From contig CM037788.1 in the NCBI GenBank assembly GCA_021229015.1, positions 38,464,024 through 38,528,023 on the forward strand: 64,000 bases of DNA, in the 5' to 3' direction. Source of the DNA: Solen grandis (lineage: Eukaryota > Mollusca > Bivalvia > Adapedonta > Solenidae). The position numbers and the translations under genes were made by a program. This document shows, piece by piece, positions 12,201-22,474 of the stretch (positions within the stretch are counted from its first letter, which is position 1; every line of letters starts with the position of its first letter). The notes under the pieces were generated by a model. The model was not told where the DNA came from and ran no database searches. It worked only from the letters and a program-made list of their open reading frames with translations.

Positions 12201-12604
12201 GTTCATTGGGGTTTTATGAAGCCTGGTTGTCTCAGAGTGTAGGGAATTGTGTATTTTTCTTGAGTTTAGTAAGGCAGAGATTGAATGATCAATTTATTCA
12301 AAATTGGTTTAGCAGACTACAAAATTCATCACGTGCTTTGTTTTATGTTAATATAGCAAACTTTGGTTTTAAGACATACCTTAATGTTTTCAATTCATCG
12401 AAGAGTTGTAAATCACTTACACGATTAAGGGTATCATCCCATAGATTAATGATAGAAGCTGGAAGATGGAATAAACCTGTTGCTTTGCCTATTGTTGACA
12501 GGAAATGTATATTTTGTAATATATTAGAAGATGAGTTTCATTTTGTTTTAGAATGTCCAATTTATTCAGATTTAAGAAAAAAATATATAGATAAGTTCTA
12601 CTGA
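9233..12604 (+). CDS. LINE ORF2: AP endonuclease and reverse transcriptase
   Basis: The frame stays open from just after the ORF1 TAG to a TGA at 12602-12604. Numbering codons from the Leu at 9269: the endonuclease has SLNIQCLSS (about 1), LTETW (30), GDFNSR (152), VVDYILIS and SDHCMIS (264). The reverse transcriptase has YRGITLLSTLGKLFTRIINN, the first catalytic Asp in DFTKAFD (about 654), GARQGECLSPFLF, and LLYADDIVLF with both Asp (754). A C-x2-C-x7-H-x4-C motif sits near 1080-1097. All catalytic residues seen are present. There is no ATG before codon 44. The TGA probably replaced a Trp codon: coding similarity (QRPNMFKLISLF) continues behind it, then changes frame and reaches a stop at 12727-12729. 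Clade within the APE-type LINEs is undetermined. Confidence 0.93.
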   Translation, partial: AGTEKARLRICSLNIQCLSSRRVNKLKCPELLSIFQNHDVICLTETWTDNFSELFMNDFTYYVLNRKQLNPNAKRQSGGIVIYVRNSLVTQNTFYCSSEDDFQCIKLDAEKVGLDRDLFLIACYVIPESSSRQAMAESDTFDRLTDCIASIDCKYNGNCYFLCCGDFNSRTRSLPDYVVGDNVDIVSLLPDDYIPDIELNRYTQDTGVLNNNGTQLLDMCKQTGLRIMNGRVGQDKGVGKYTCVTSRGSSVVDYILISPALFPFTYHFEIGDPNILSDHCMISCSFNFNLSRNLYINENKSSHDFIEYSYQWNEDERTEYVNNLKENDRLAGINEEISNCSDQNSIDNCVKKFSDILCNAAVGMMKRNKLKRKKGISSPVSCTEHRPWFNELCYEKKCYFYSMLNTYRSCKSAENRVSMVKARNEYKTVLRKARFLYDKDRTDELINARYKNAKLYWRMLKDVSNNNSGDIGLDEFSHYFQAVNNPDDAFFTPDEDVLYFNDVMLQNELETMFAELNAEISNSEILFAIKQLKTNRSAGPDFLINEFFIHGKDVLLPVLSSLFNKIFESGHFPTAWSQGYVIPLHKKGSLLDVENYRGITLLSTLGKLFTRIINNRLTNWAEEYNIYIEAQAGFRAKMGTTDNIYVLHNLITHIINSGRQLFCAFVDFTKAFDYIVRENLWYKLLKLGINGKIINIIKSMYEDIKNRVKYCNELSGEYPCMLGARQGECLSPFLFAMYINDLESYIIDKGIQGIDIGMCKLLMLLYADDIVLFANTAEELQTLDILSDYCNRWKLKINVKKTKIMIFRKGGTLSRNLSFMYDGIPIDIVSRFTYLGIVFTTGGSFAEAHEALSGQGMKAIFKLNRYLYKFTYVSVKHRLELFDKLVTPIISYASQVWGFARANTIERLHLRYCKKILNVKRSSQNDFIYGELGRVSCVTNRYYNIIKYWIKILSLNENKYVKNIYKLMIRDMEIHSNTVNWASLLKHLLCSLGFYEAWLSQSVGNCVFFLSLVRQRLNDQFIQNWFSRLQNSSRALFYVNIANFGFKTYLNVFNSSKSCKSLTRLRVSSHRLMIEAGRWNKPVALPIVDRKCIFCNILEDEFHFVLECPIYSDLRKKYIDKFY

Positions 12605-12781
12605 CAAAGACCAAATATGTTTAAGTTGATTAGTCTTTTTACTTCTGAAGACGCAGTTGTGATTAAAAACTAGGCCTATTTGTGCATTATGCGTTTGATG
12701 TAAGGAATAAAAGAATTTATAGTGCTTGATTCTCTCAATATCTGTATAATGTTGTAAAATGCAGTTTTAAATGTCCTACAC

Positions 12782-12806
12782 TTTTTTTTTTTTTTTTTTT
12801 TTTTTT
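12782..12806 (+). repeat. Poly-T run in LINE 3' UTR
   Basis: Twenty-five T in a row inside the 3' UTR of the younger LINE. An insertion or slippage product; it also separates the ORF2 end from the conserved 3' tail. Confidence 0.9.
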
Positions 12807-13143
12807 GATCACTCGAAAGTCTAATGCATATACATGTGAAACTGTTAGTAACAACCGCCTGATATTGTATGTTTTTGTGTGAGTGTGTATTTATGTGTGT
12901 TTACTTTCTCCAATTTGCTCCGCTCTTTCGCAATGTTTTCATATATGAGTTGAACAAAATTACTTATAAGCCTTCTCCGTCGCATGTTTATATACATTTT
13001 ATAGTAATGTATCCAGAGCTGACTGCCATGTTACAAGCCTCTATATATATTTATGATTTACTTCTAATATGTAATAACTTGTGTGTACATGCATATTGTA
13101 TCCTCATGTGCTTAAAGCACAATGGAAATGAAATAAAATAAAC

Positions 13144-13344
13144 TATTAAACTATTTAAGAGCTTTCATAAATATATTAAAAGTTCTAAACGTTTTAAATA
13201 ATTTTATCATATCAGTGTAATTGTACTAGTTCATCCTTTAACGCTACATTAATATTAATGTCCCATGTGTATTGCAGGATACAATTTTACAGAGTTACTT
13301 AAAGACAAACTATTAATACTACAATAAGTTGAGGATTAGGCGTA

Positions 13345-13375
<31 letters not shown>

Positions 13376-13612
13376 ATGTCAATTTAGTGTTTACCTACTC
13401 TTTGTGGTTATATCTTACATGAGCTTAAGTCTGAGAAATGTATTACATATATCATTATACTATTACTGGAAAAATGTGCTGTATAATAGACTTTGAGAAA
13501 ACCGTATCTAAGTTGAAATAACTTGTGGTTTTATCCTTTTGCTTATGACTGAACTACTTCATTATGTATTGTATGTATTGATGTATGTAAAATATAAGCA
13601 ATAAAATATGTT
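13144..13612 (+). pseudogene. Older LINE, 3' part with end of ORF and 3' UTR
   Basis: It starts with the right copy of the target duplication (13144-13152). The frame continues as FKSFHKYIKSSKRFK and a stop, the typical last residues of this LINE lineage, in register with the left part that ends at 7680. A 3' UTR follows with a (CT)n tract (13351-13375) and an AATAAAATATG-type end near 13612. Confidence 0.82.
13351..13375 (+). repeat. (CT)n microsatellite
   Basis: Twenty-five bases of perfect CT dinucleotide repeat inside the older LINE 3' UTR. Confidence 0.95.
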
Positions 13613-13767
13613 TAAAGTATTAACGAGGGAAAGTAGACACATACTGATGTGTTTATTATTATCATTACCGATAAACTGTGCACGAGCTGCTTTAAATATG
13701 TTTTATTCTGTACAAGTTTTTATAATATAAGTATAGGTAATTCCCATAGAAATGTACAATTTCAATA

Positions 13768-14071
13768 TATTGACCGAGCGTTCGCTCCGAAAGCGGGAGG
13801 TCGTTTGTTCGATCCCTGGAAACGATATACCAAATTTGCAAAAAATGGTACTGGTATAGCCCCCTTTCTTGACGTTCAGCATATAAGGGTAGTTCCAGGA
13901 CTGGTTGGCCCTGTGTCAGGATAATGTGACTTGGTGTGATATCATGCCACATATCTACGGCGTGATGCTGCAGTGAGGCAGCACAATATCTGTCTCAAGA
14001 AGACATTGCCTCCAACGGACTGAACTACGATTTATGGGATTTTAAACCCAGGAAACAAATAAACAAACAAG
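13768..14071 (+). repeat. Full-length tRNA-derived SINE (family B)
   Basis: The head shows TGACCGAGCG (box A-like) and GTTCGATCCC (box B). The body includes a GGCCCTGTGTCAGGATAATG block and the family-typical CATGCCACATATCTACGG. The tail is AAACAAATAAACAAACAA. The - strand copy at 30541-30856 and five shorter pieces share the body. Confidence 0.82.
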
Positions 14072-14609
14072 AAACAGATAATATAACTAAATGATCTATG
14101 AGTATACATATTTATCCGGTTGTACTATGGGCACTATCAGTGAAATGTTAATATGTCAAACTGATAAATTTATCAAGATGAGATCTATAATTTGCAATAT
14201 TACAATTTTGAAGAAAAAAAATAGAAAAAGTGAATCAATAAGATAATAATAAAAAATAAATATAATAATTACATTTCAAGTATTTATAGATGTATTCAAA
14301 CTGCCTTACAGTCTGTACAATCACTACACTAACATGAAAAGCAACCGATGGTTGATCACATTTTTACATGTTCTTAGTTTTATTTGTGATATTGTTTGTG
14401 AGCAATTGATCTAGCTATAAATTGAAAAGGCGTTGCTTAAATTTGCACTGCTAAAACTAGAAAAATGCATTATTAAAAAACCTTTGGTGCCCATGGTTTA
14501 TAGGGCGTGGAGTGCTATGGAAAAAAACAGACTATCACTAAAACATGTCAGTAAAAGCATGCCTATTTTATTCGCCGGCATATCCTCTTAAATGCTAATT
14601 ATATTAGTA

Positions 14610-15560
14610 ACGTTACATATGACTGAAATATGCCTCAAAAGAGATGTTACTGAAGGTGGCAAGCCCAGCAGCCTGGAAACAAGAAGTTGGCAGTTCAACA
14701 GCCTACCAGACTTGAAGCGTAAAGCCAAACAGCCTAGGAGTAGGAAGTTAACAGGCAGCATGAAAATGGCAACCCAGCAGCGATAATTTAGAATCACGAT
14801 TGGACCGGCGGCCGATTGAATTTATAAGATTTGATGTCAAAATGTCACGGCACCCTGAATAAACATTTAACTTATAATATCAAAAGACTCTTTATTTCAA
14901 TAGCTCTATATTTTATGTGAAAAAAAACAACAACAACAGTTTTAGCTGCGGAAGATGAAACTTACTCAAAACAGCAATAACTCGATCGCGCTAAAATTTA
15001 TCAAATGGATGTGGATTGTTTAGGAAGACTGATTTAAACATACTTGCATACATTTCAGACAGCTTAATATTTTATGGAAAAAAAAATATGTCTTGGCTGC
15101 TGGTGGTATGAAGTGGTGTGAAGAAGGCAACACATCAGCGAGAATTTAGAATAGCGATTAAATAGATAAAGTGGACGAGATAATGACAGGGAAGCCTGAT
15201 ACATACAATTGTTTCGAACGGCTCATTATTTTAAAACTCCATATAAAAACAGCAATTATTGATGTTACTAGAATTAAAGTCTTCGCTGCAGCAGCCAAAA
15301 GTTCAACACAGCAGCGAAAACTCGATCTCGCTGAATTTGTTTGGAATGAATGGGAATGTGTTACTGATGACTTTATTAACATATTATCAGATTATAACTT
15401 AAATAAAATGTCTGCTGGCGTTGTAAAGTTGGCAGTCCAGTAGCGAAAATATAGAATCAACATAAGATTAATAAAATGGCTGAGGAAACGTCAGGGAAGC
15501 CTGATTTATACATTTTGTAATCATTTTGAACGGTTCATTATTTTCAGAGCTTCAGAGAGC
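14610..15560. repeat. Degenerate tandem repeat array
   Basis: A motif like CAGCAGCGAAAACTCGATC recurs at about 14774, 14970, 15134, 15311 and 15437 with drifting sequence. A longer block (CAGGGAAGCCTGAT...GAACGG...TCATTATTTT) recurs at 15187 and 15493, 306 bp apart. The unit is therefore about 150-175 bp with strong divergence. No coding capacity is convincing. Confidence 0.5.
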
Positions 15561-15594
15561 TAAAAAAATGTAGTTCATTAACTTCAACTTCAAT

Positions 15595-16865
15595 AAGTTC
15601 ATGTGTTATACATTTCCACCTAGTCTGGGCCTTTCGGCTTTGGTTTCTCTTTAGAGGACTGCATTTTGGGTCCTGTAATTTTCTGTAATAAAAGTTCCTG
15701 CATTGTTTGGAACTGATCTTCTGTTTCCTTCCTTTTCTTAGGAAAGAATTTGGAGGGAAGGAACATTTCCTCTGGAATTACACTGTCACCAACAGGAAAT
15801 ACCCTGCATTTTTAATGATTAACAATATTTGTTTGTGTCTTCGATTTGAAATCGGCTTTGCCAGACAAAGCAGCTATATTATATCTATTTATGATTTGGC
15901 CTCGTTGTTTTGCCATGAACAGCTGACATTCACTGCAATAACAAACTTTAAATGGGACAAAACAACCAACATCTAGTAGTTGCAAAGCATGAGATGCATT
16001 AGGGGGCAAAACAGATATAATTGTATTTTCAAAATTTCTAAATTGACATAGTATGCATGGCCATCATATATTGACAGGATTTGAGCACTGTTGTCACCTG
16101 AACCTATTTGAAATTATTTCACAATGTAGGTTTTCAAATACTTCATTAGTATTTGACCATTTGACCAGCCGGATTCCGACATTACGTATGCTGAATTTGG
16201 TGCAACACCTTACAAAAGTTCATCCTCATCTTTCCTTCAAAGACATAAAATAGGGGTAAAGCAGTACCAGAGCATTGTTATTTGTGATGAGAGTGGCAGC
16301 CGTAGAATTAGGTAAAGTGTCCGTTTTTTTAAAACGATTATTTCACAGCAATTTCTTTTGAAGGCCTGTGTTCCGGCTGTAGTCTGGTCTCATCCAAATC
16401 ATCGATTAGATGGGGTAATGAAATATAAGGAAACCTTGGTTATCTCCTTGAATGTCCATGAACTCCGAAATGTAGCGGAACCATTACAGGGACTTTACCT
16501 TAAGCTCAATCTTTTCAAGCACTGCATTTAAATTAGTAAAGTTAGAATCAACAACTTCTTTGGTAAGAGAAGACATCCTTGTGGATGCTAAAGCCCCTGG
16601 TTTTGACTACTTTTACACGACGATCAAATCTCTTCAAAAATGCAGTATCATTTATTACTTAAAGACTTCCATTGCTCAATTCTTCCAAGTTTTGCTGCCA
16701 ATTCAGTTCCTAAAACATTGAGCTGTGACATGTTCTGACTATATCCAACTCTGGCTAGCTCTTCTAGATGGATGAGAAGAGTGAAGTATTCCCCCAACAT
16801 GACTTTATTTTGAACTTTTCCCAAATTGCTTCCTCTCAGAGTTTGTGATGACACTCAAAAAAGTC
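15595..16865 (-). pseudogene. Pogo/Tigger-type DDE transposase remnant
   Basis: Read on the - strand from about 16865 downward, the sequence encodes an N-terminal DNA-binding-region-like segment (LARVGYSQNMSQLNVLGTEL, AAKLGRIEQWKSLSNK). Degraded catalytic-core pieces follow, including SIYDGHAYYVNLE, equivalent to the DGH motif. Then comes VLPPNASHALQLLDVGCF, the hallmark block before the last catalytic residues of DDE_1 (pogo/Tigger/JRK) transposases. The C-terminus has VIPEEMFLPSKFFPKKRKE. Several stops and frameshifts, and a MITE insertion at 16308-16503, show it is dead. Functional members cut and paste DNA at TA sites. Confidence 0.75.
16308..16503. mobile_element. MITE with TTAAGGTAAAGT termini, copy 1
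   Basis: The left end is TTAGGTAAAGT and the right end reverse-complements to TTAAGGTAAAGT. The right 36 bp or so (GTAGCGGAACCATTACAG before the terminus) are shared with a second copy at 23451-23592, which supports a real family. It lies inside the transposase remnant. Confidence 0.55.
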
Positions 16866-16869
16866 GTGC

Positions 16870-18400
16870 AGCTCTTCTAGTTGGGACATTTTCATGTTAA
16901 ACTATATTAAAAGCTTTTAATAGTATTTCTCTAGAATATTTCTTTTTAACACCATGCTATGGATGTTCCTAAAATAGATTAGCAAGGGTTTATAAGGACG
17001 AGAAAATACCCGAATCGTTAATACTTATTATCAAAGTAAAAAATGAACCAAAGACATATTTTGGTCATTAAGATTTATTTTCTTACTTCATTGACTGTTC
17101 ATATTGTAACACAATTAGTGTAAGTAAAGTCTTTACTTTACTTAAGTTTAAGTTATGGTGTAGTTTCCATGTAGATAGCAGAATGGACAGAATAAGTTGA
17201 AAACTTGTATCTCAATTGACTCCTGGGAGCAGATGATAATTTTCATGACTTTTTATTTGCACGCACATTTTGAGCGAGTTCTGGTGTAATATCGAAAGAT
17301 AAATAAGTAAAGTTTGAACTTGTTTCTCAATCTATATAAATGGATTAAATGATTAAATAAAAAGCATGAATTTACTAAAGCTAATTTTATTATACAGGGT
17401 ATACCCCTGTTTAGGCAATGCAGCTTGCCTAAATCAAAGGCGCATTGTTATTGATTTCAGGGTTAAACATTCAAAAGATAATACATTTTGTAATGTATTC
17501 TGACATTATTGCATATAATCTGTGCCGGATTAGCATGTTGATATGAATTTTTGCCTTTTTTTTCATTTTGAGACCAGTACTCGTGTTATATTTTTGTATC
17601 TTTGTTTTAACCGCTTTGACTGCGACATATGGCCATTTAGATGGGCAATTAAATTTAAATGAGATTGTAAAATGTTTTTGATTTCTAATATATGCTTCTA
17701 TATACCTTGCAGATAATTTTAATGTATAACATCATTGTTTTCCAGCAAATACAATTATCAACAACTCAGATAAACATTTGCATTATTTTTCACACCGCTA
17801 AAATGTGCATTTCCGAAGCCTGGGTACACTAACGAAAATCAATTTATTAATCTTATAAAATATAGATATGGAAGAATAATGATTTTTCCTGTGCAGTATG
17901 ATATCTTTTATATACTAGCCTTTTTAAAAAAAAAAAAAGAAAAAAAGAAAGAAAAAGAAAACAGAAATAGAGAGGATTTCATCCTCTTGTATGTTTGAAT
18001 TAACAGTCATTTTTCAAAATTCGGGGGTTTCTTCTAAAATTTAATGTTTCTCGAGATACACATGGTAAATATTAAAAAAAATCATATTTAGATGTCTGAA
18101 TGGGTAAACTTGAAAAGTTCTAAAACCTTAATCATATTTGTGACGCTTCTCAACAAATAACCAGATCGAACGTTCTAGAATGCGTATCTTCGTTCCTTAG
18201 AAATACGCGTGTTTTACTTATATGCGACTTAAGGAAACCCCTAGACTTAAGGAAAAGCGACCATATATTTAGACCAAAAATGTATTAAGGGGATCGCGTG
18301 ATTTTTCACAAAATGGTCCATTAATAGCGGGGTTCAGTTCCAGTCACTGTCAAATTTAATGATACAGGTATATGCATGTATATCTATATTTTATCGATAG
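16870..18400. other. Non-coding stretch
   Basis: No gene was seen. It contains a small stem-loop (TTTAGGCAA / TTGCCTAAA around 17410-17433) and a purine-rich tract at 17928-17960. Confidence 0.5.
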
Positions 18401-18404
18401 TTCT

Positions 18405-18600
18405 GCAAACTCAAATCAGCAAGTCCATGGTTTGAGAAAGGTACAATGTCGTAGGAAGATTTGGTTACCTAGAATGACAGTAATGTTATGAGACGATTGT
18501 CATCGAATGTAGATCCATTGCGGAAAATCACGTGACCCAATGGCGGTTCCATGTTTCGAAAACCTTGCTTCATATGAAACCGCAATGAAAGTAATTCTTC
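18405..18600 (+). repeat. Segment shared with 55530-55835 (upstream of receptor copies)
   Basis: A block with CAGCAAGTCCATGG, AGATTTGGTTACCTAGAATG, GAATGTAGATCC, ATCACGTGACCC and GAAACCGCA recurs in order at 55548-55830. It lies before nicotinic-receptor-like copies A and B. It may be part of the duplicated unit or an independent repeat. It has stops in every frame; a weak similarity to a receptor IWxP motif is not convincing. Confidence 0.55.
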
Positions 18601-18604
18601 GTAA

Positions 18605-20200
18605 AAAAAATATATATTGCCTTTCATTTACTCATTTGTTGTCTCATGTTTATACTAAAATGCGACAGAAATGTAATTGGTATGTCCAATTTCTGAAAGG
18701 TATTGTGCGAAGGATTAACTATTATAGATAGCCCATGCTTGTGTGAAATCCAGAATAAAAAATCAGATAAACAGAAATGAAGAAATGTTCATATTTCACA
18801 GATCCAGCACAGAGTGTGCCCATTCTATTTTAGTGTATGTAAATGATTTGATACACATGACTATGTGTTGATAAAAGTACATTAAAATGCTTTCGTACTT
18901 GACTTCTTGTGCAATAGATTTCACTGATTGGTCTTTATTTAGGTTATTTATTCTTCGATGAAATTATATGCTAAATATTGTTGGTCTGTATACGATCTGT
19001 CGATTTATGTTTGGTAATGATAAAATGTTTTTTAACTGAAATACAATAATCGTTTTCTTTATTGTGTCATAATGAAATATTGCCCCTACACTGATGGCAA
19101 CGACTGCAACGATGTAGTGAGTAAAGTCTGTACAGTATATACACAGACGAACGGTTTATTCTGTATCATTATAAGCCGTTAAATTTGTTTTAACTACTAT
19201 GTCTTCTGTAAGGAAGAGTAAGTATATCTAGTGTTTAATTACTTTATATCTATTTTCTTATTTTTCGGCCGTTAGGCCGTTTATTTTCACCCTGACTTCC
19301 TGTGAAACACACAGTAAAGAAGCGGAATATAATTAGGCTTTTCATTGGTTATTATATACTTTGCTTAATTCCAATTGGTCATTGTAAAATTATTCAAAAG
19401 AAAGGAAAGGAGTTGCGGAAACGAGTTCTTTAGATCTCTGTTTGTTTTAAAAGTTGAAGTTTTCTTCCCCTGCGAACGATTTGTCCCAAATAGTAAGACA
19501 CTGCACCTTTTTAAGGTAAACGCTAAAAAAAAAATAAAAAAAATAGGAAACACATAGATTTCGGAATTGATTGTTCGACCCTGAGAGATCCTATATTCAA
19601 CAAAAACCTAACATCCGGTGTCGTTTTGTAGCCCGCGAAACGAAGTCTAATGCGCAGATGTTTTAAGGCTGTAAGTGTCTACCAAGATTGTACAAAGTTT
19701 TTGGATCCGTGGTATTTCAAAGATCTGCACTGACACAGGAATTACATAACTATCAAACCAACAACAAAATCTATCAAATGATAAACCATTCAGACACTAA
19801 TCTTTTTTAAAGATATTACTTGTTTGTAATGTGTGAACTAATATTTATATAACTGTTAAATCATTAATTTTGTTGGCATTAATATTGTGGAATATGCAAT
19901 TTCGTTTGTACATATGTTCTTTGATTCATGCCCTAGAAACTACAACAGCTATTAAATAAAACTATCAGTTTTCATTTGGATCAGTATTCGTGGATAAAGA
20001 CGACCACAAATCGTTGAAAATTAGTCCCCCGCGAAAATTATGTTAATGAGATGCTTTGCAATGCACTTCATTAGTTGTATCATTAATTTTTATACCTATA
20101 TTAAGTTAATATGGATTTTGCCGTCGGCGACGAACATAGTTTGTATATTACTATGCCCATTTATTACAATGTTATAGTGCACTTCAAAGTATTTCGTTAA
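18605..20200. other. Non-coding stretch
   Basis: No exon, RNA gene or clear repeat recognised. Short frames near 19370-19557 overlap on both strands and lack any family signature. Confidence 0.45.
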
Positions 20201-20204
20201 GTTT

Positions 20205-20478
20205 GCTAGCAATCAACTTACTGCCGGTGCTCAGTTTCTCATCAGCTAATTACCTGGGTGAGAGGGAAAGCAAACACTTACTAGCATATTTATGTATATT
20301 CCTTAGTGGGGTTTATTTCACAGTCACTCATTTTGGAGTTATACATACGTAATTTTATTTCGTGTTTAATTAACACGAGAATTGTGAATAATCACCGTTC
20401 AATGTGCTTTTGAGAATACAAAAGTTCAGCGACAGTAAAAAGGACATAACACTATCTACATCATTCAGTCAATTACCG
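20205..20478 (+). promoter_or_regulatory. 5' block of receptor copy A (putative promoter and 5' UTR exon)
   Basis: The block opens with CAATCAACTTACTGCCGGTG and ends at a strong donor (ACCG then GTAAGTAC, GT at 20479). The same block recurs at about 62079-62366, ending in a matching donor (ATCG then GTAAGTAA), and begins again at about 63766. Conservation up to and including the donor suggests a first non-coding exon with its promoter. No transcription start can be fixed from sequence. Confidence 0.5.
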
Positions 20479-20848
20479 GTAAGTACTGTTTTTTTTTTAT
20501 ATAATATATCATAAGTAAACATCGATAAATCAAATCTGTTTTAGAAGTTTTCGAGCGTAATCTACGTTGGACTGTTGCTCTAGATACCGTTCCTAGATAG
20601 AACACCGAATCAACATTTGTGTACGTAAGTAAAACCTACGACACAGCTATTAAGTGTTCTCTAATACAAGTGGTTCCCGTGTTTAACCGCCAACCTCCCG
20701 TAAGCCAACTAGATACCCTTTTTCATATAAAATCCGAGTGACTAGACTGGGGACTGTTATTTGTATCACAATTACATGCTTTGTACTGTTTCCGACCATA
20801 GCACTGACGAACCATGATTCAAAATTTGTTTCTTATATATGTTTTCAG

Positions 20849-21268
20849 GTTGAATACACTCCTGATCATCAAACACGATGGACACCATCTCCTCCTAGCA
20901 ATTCTGTTATTCAATCAAAATTTCTCTCTTGCTACGGACAATTTTGAAATGATGAGAAGGTTGAAAAAAAAAATCAGGATCATATGACAAAGACATTAAG
21001 CCTTGTTCATCATGCCTCAAATCTGAGGTGTTCCAACTGAATGTCATGTGTTACTTGACCGCCTTGGGAGATATATACGAGACGGAAGAGAAACTGTCAA
21101 CTGTCTTTTTGTTCAAATACAAATGGGTTGATGAGTTTATGCAGTGGATCCAGAAGAATATGGCAATATTACCAACATTGAGGTGGACGCTAACAACGCG
21201 TGGTCACCAAAACTCATGGTATACAATCGCCACTACAGCAATTACGTTCAAGTGATTCGAAGATATTG
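20849..21268 (+). pseudogene. Nicotinic-receptor-like Cys-loop gene, copy A: signal peptide and first part of ligand-binding domain
   Basis: The exon lies between acceptor TTTTCAG (20848) and donor GTAAGC (21269). It encodes a leucine-rich signal-peptide-like start (HHLLLAILLFNQNFSLATDN). After a frame change, YDKDIKPCSSCLKSEVFQLN leads into KYKWVDEFMQW. After a second frame change come EYGNITNIEVDANNAWSPKL and MVYNRHYSNYVQVIRRYW. This is the standard N-terminal order of nicotinic acetylcholine receptor subunits (W-x-D-x-x-x-x-W, then a W-x-P-x-L loop). An A10 run (20964-20973) and a missing base near 21147 cause the breaks. Intact homologues form pentameric ligand-gated ion channels at the plasma membrane. 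Confidence 0.8.
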
Positions 21269-21639
21269 GTAAGCTTGCCAACGATTGTGATAGACATGAT
21301 TCTTATATTTGATATTAATAATTTGAAGTCATATTGCAGACTATAAGAAAAAAAATACAACATCGTCCTGACGTGTATGTCATTTAATAGATAGGTATAT
21401 TGCCAGTAAAATTTTCTTTTCTGGGTCAGTGTGTCATATTAGATAAAATACGATTTTAGGATTCTTCAACTCCATTCTCCTGTTGATTTTTTCCCCTTTT
21501 TTGTGCGTTTTGTTTGTAGGGGGTTACGTCATTCACATCGTATCGGACAAAAATGTTTTTAAAACGTTGGTTGGTTTTTGATGATTTTTTTATTTCAATA
21601 ACTGAAATTTATATATATCTTTAATTTGCTTTATTACAG

Positions 21640-22474
21640 AATAATGTCAAAGTCAACTTCACGGGACATGCAAAGCTCATTGACATGAAGGCCATAGATA
21701 ACTGCATGTAATTTGGACATTACACATTTCCCATTTGATATCCAAACCTGCTCTATCGACATCTTAGATCTTATCCATTTGAATATTAACATTACCAGTG
21801 TACACAAAGATGATCTATACACCCAAGACGGTGCTTGGGACCTTGTCAATATCACCATTGAATATAGAACTCATCCTGCGATTGTGATTCAACTAACATT
21901 TAAACGAAAGCCAATGTTTTTCTATCATTACAGTTATGTTGCCCCTGTTATTTTTAGCCCTGTTGACACCAACCGCTCTTCTGATACCGCCAGATTCTGG
22001 AGAGAGGCTAGGATTTTCAGGGACAATGTTACTAGCTACATCAGTCTACATGACACTTTTGAATGACAACCTGCCAAAGAGTTCCAGCCCAATGGCGTAC
22101 CTTACATTTCTGATGGTCTTTATGTATGTCTTACATTCGTGCATGGTTCTTATTGTTATAATTAACATGAGAGTGTATCAGATGATATTGAAATAAAAAG
22201 TTACCTTCTGTGGCTTGTGAAACTGCTGAAAGTCTGTCGATGTTCACTTGGATCAAAGGATAGAAGTATCGACACCACTTCCGTTACTGAGTGTAAAACA
22301 GATTCCGACGCTGAGGACGACGCTTTGGATGCTATGGAAAACCTTCATAGAAATACGAGTAAGATTTACTGAACATATGTTTCAAAAGCTTTAGATATTT
22401 TGAGTTTTTTCCTTATCTATGTATTTGAATTTCTTCTTATTTTATTGTATGTAATAGCTGTATTTTGCACATAA
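21640..22474 (+). pseudogene. Nicotinic-receptor-like Cys-loop gene, copy A: Cys-loop and four membrane helices
   Basis: It follows acceptor TTATTACAG. The Cys-loop has the canonical 13 residues between cysteines (C-NLDITHFPFDIQT-C). WDLVNITIEYR and KRKPMF lead into M1 (SIITVMLPLLFLALLTP). M2 starts in SGERLGFSGTMLLATSVYMT, and M3 follows in YLTFLMVFMYVLHSCMVLIV. An acidic cytoplasmic loop and M4 (ALDILSFFLIYVFEFLLIL) end at TAA. Lesions are an extra base near 21705, an extra T near 21919, 7 bases missing near 22180 relative to copy B, and a TGA at 22370-22372 where copy B has Trp. No adjacent-Cys pair is visible before M1, so it would be a non-alpha-type subunit. Confidence 0.85.

Larger units (their letters stand above)
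7681..13143 (+). mobile_element. Nearly complete APE-type LINE nested in an older LINE
   Basis: The element is about 5.46 kb and bounded by a 9-bp duplication. It consists of a short 5' UTR, ORF1 (nucleic-acid binding, broken near its start by two 1-nt indels), ORF2 (endonuclease plus reverse transcriptase, intact over about 1100 codons) and a 3' UTR. The 3' UTR contains a 25-nt T run (12782-12806) and ends in an A/T-rich GAAATAAAATAAA tail. Rejoining the flanks at the duplication restores the older LINE's frame exactly. Few lesions are visible, so the insertion looks recent, but this copy is probably no longer autonomous. Confidence 0.92.

Noticed and set aside
13649..13952. Overlapping frames on both strands at the SINE
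   Set aside because: They fall within a tRNA-derived SINE and have no coding meaning.
18440..18500. IWLPRMTVML, similar to the W-x-P loop of nicotinic receptors
   Set aside because: A stop follows in this copy and in the one at 55.6 kb, neighbouring residues do not fit the family, and copy A already has its own W-x-P exon.
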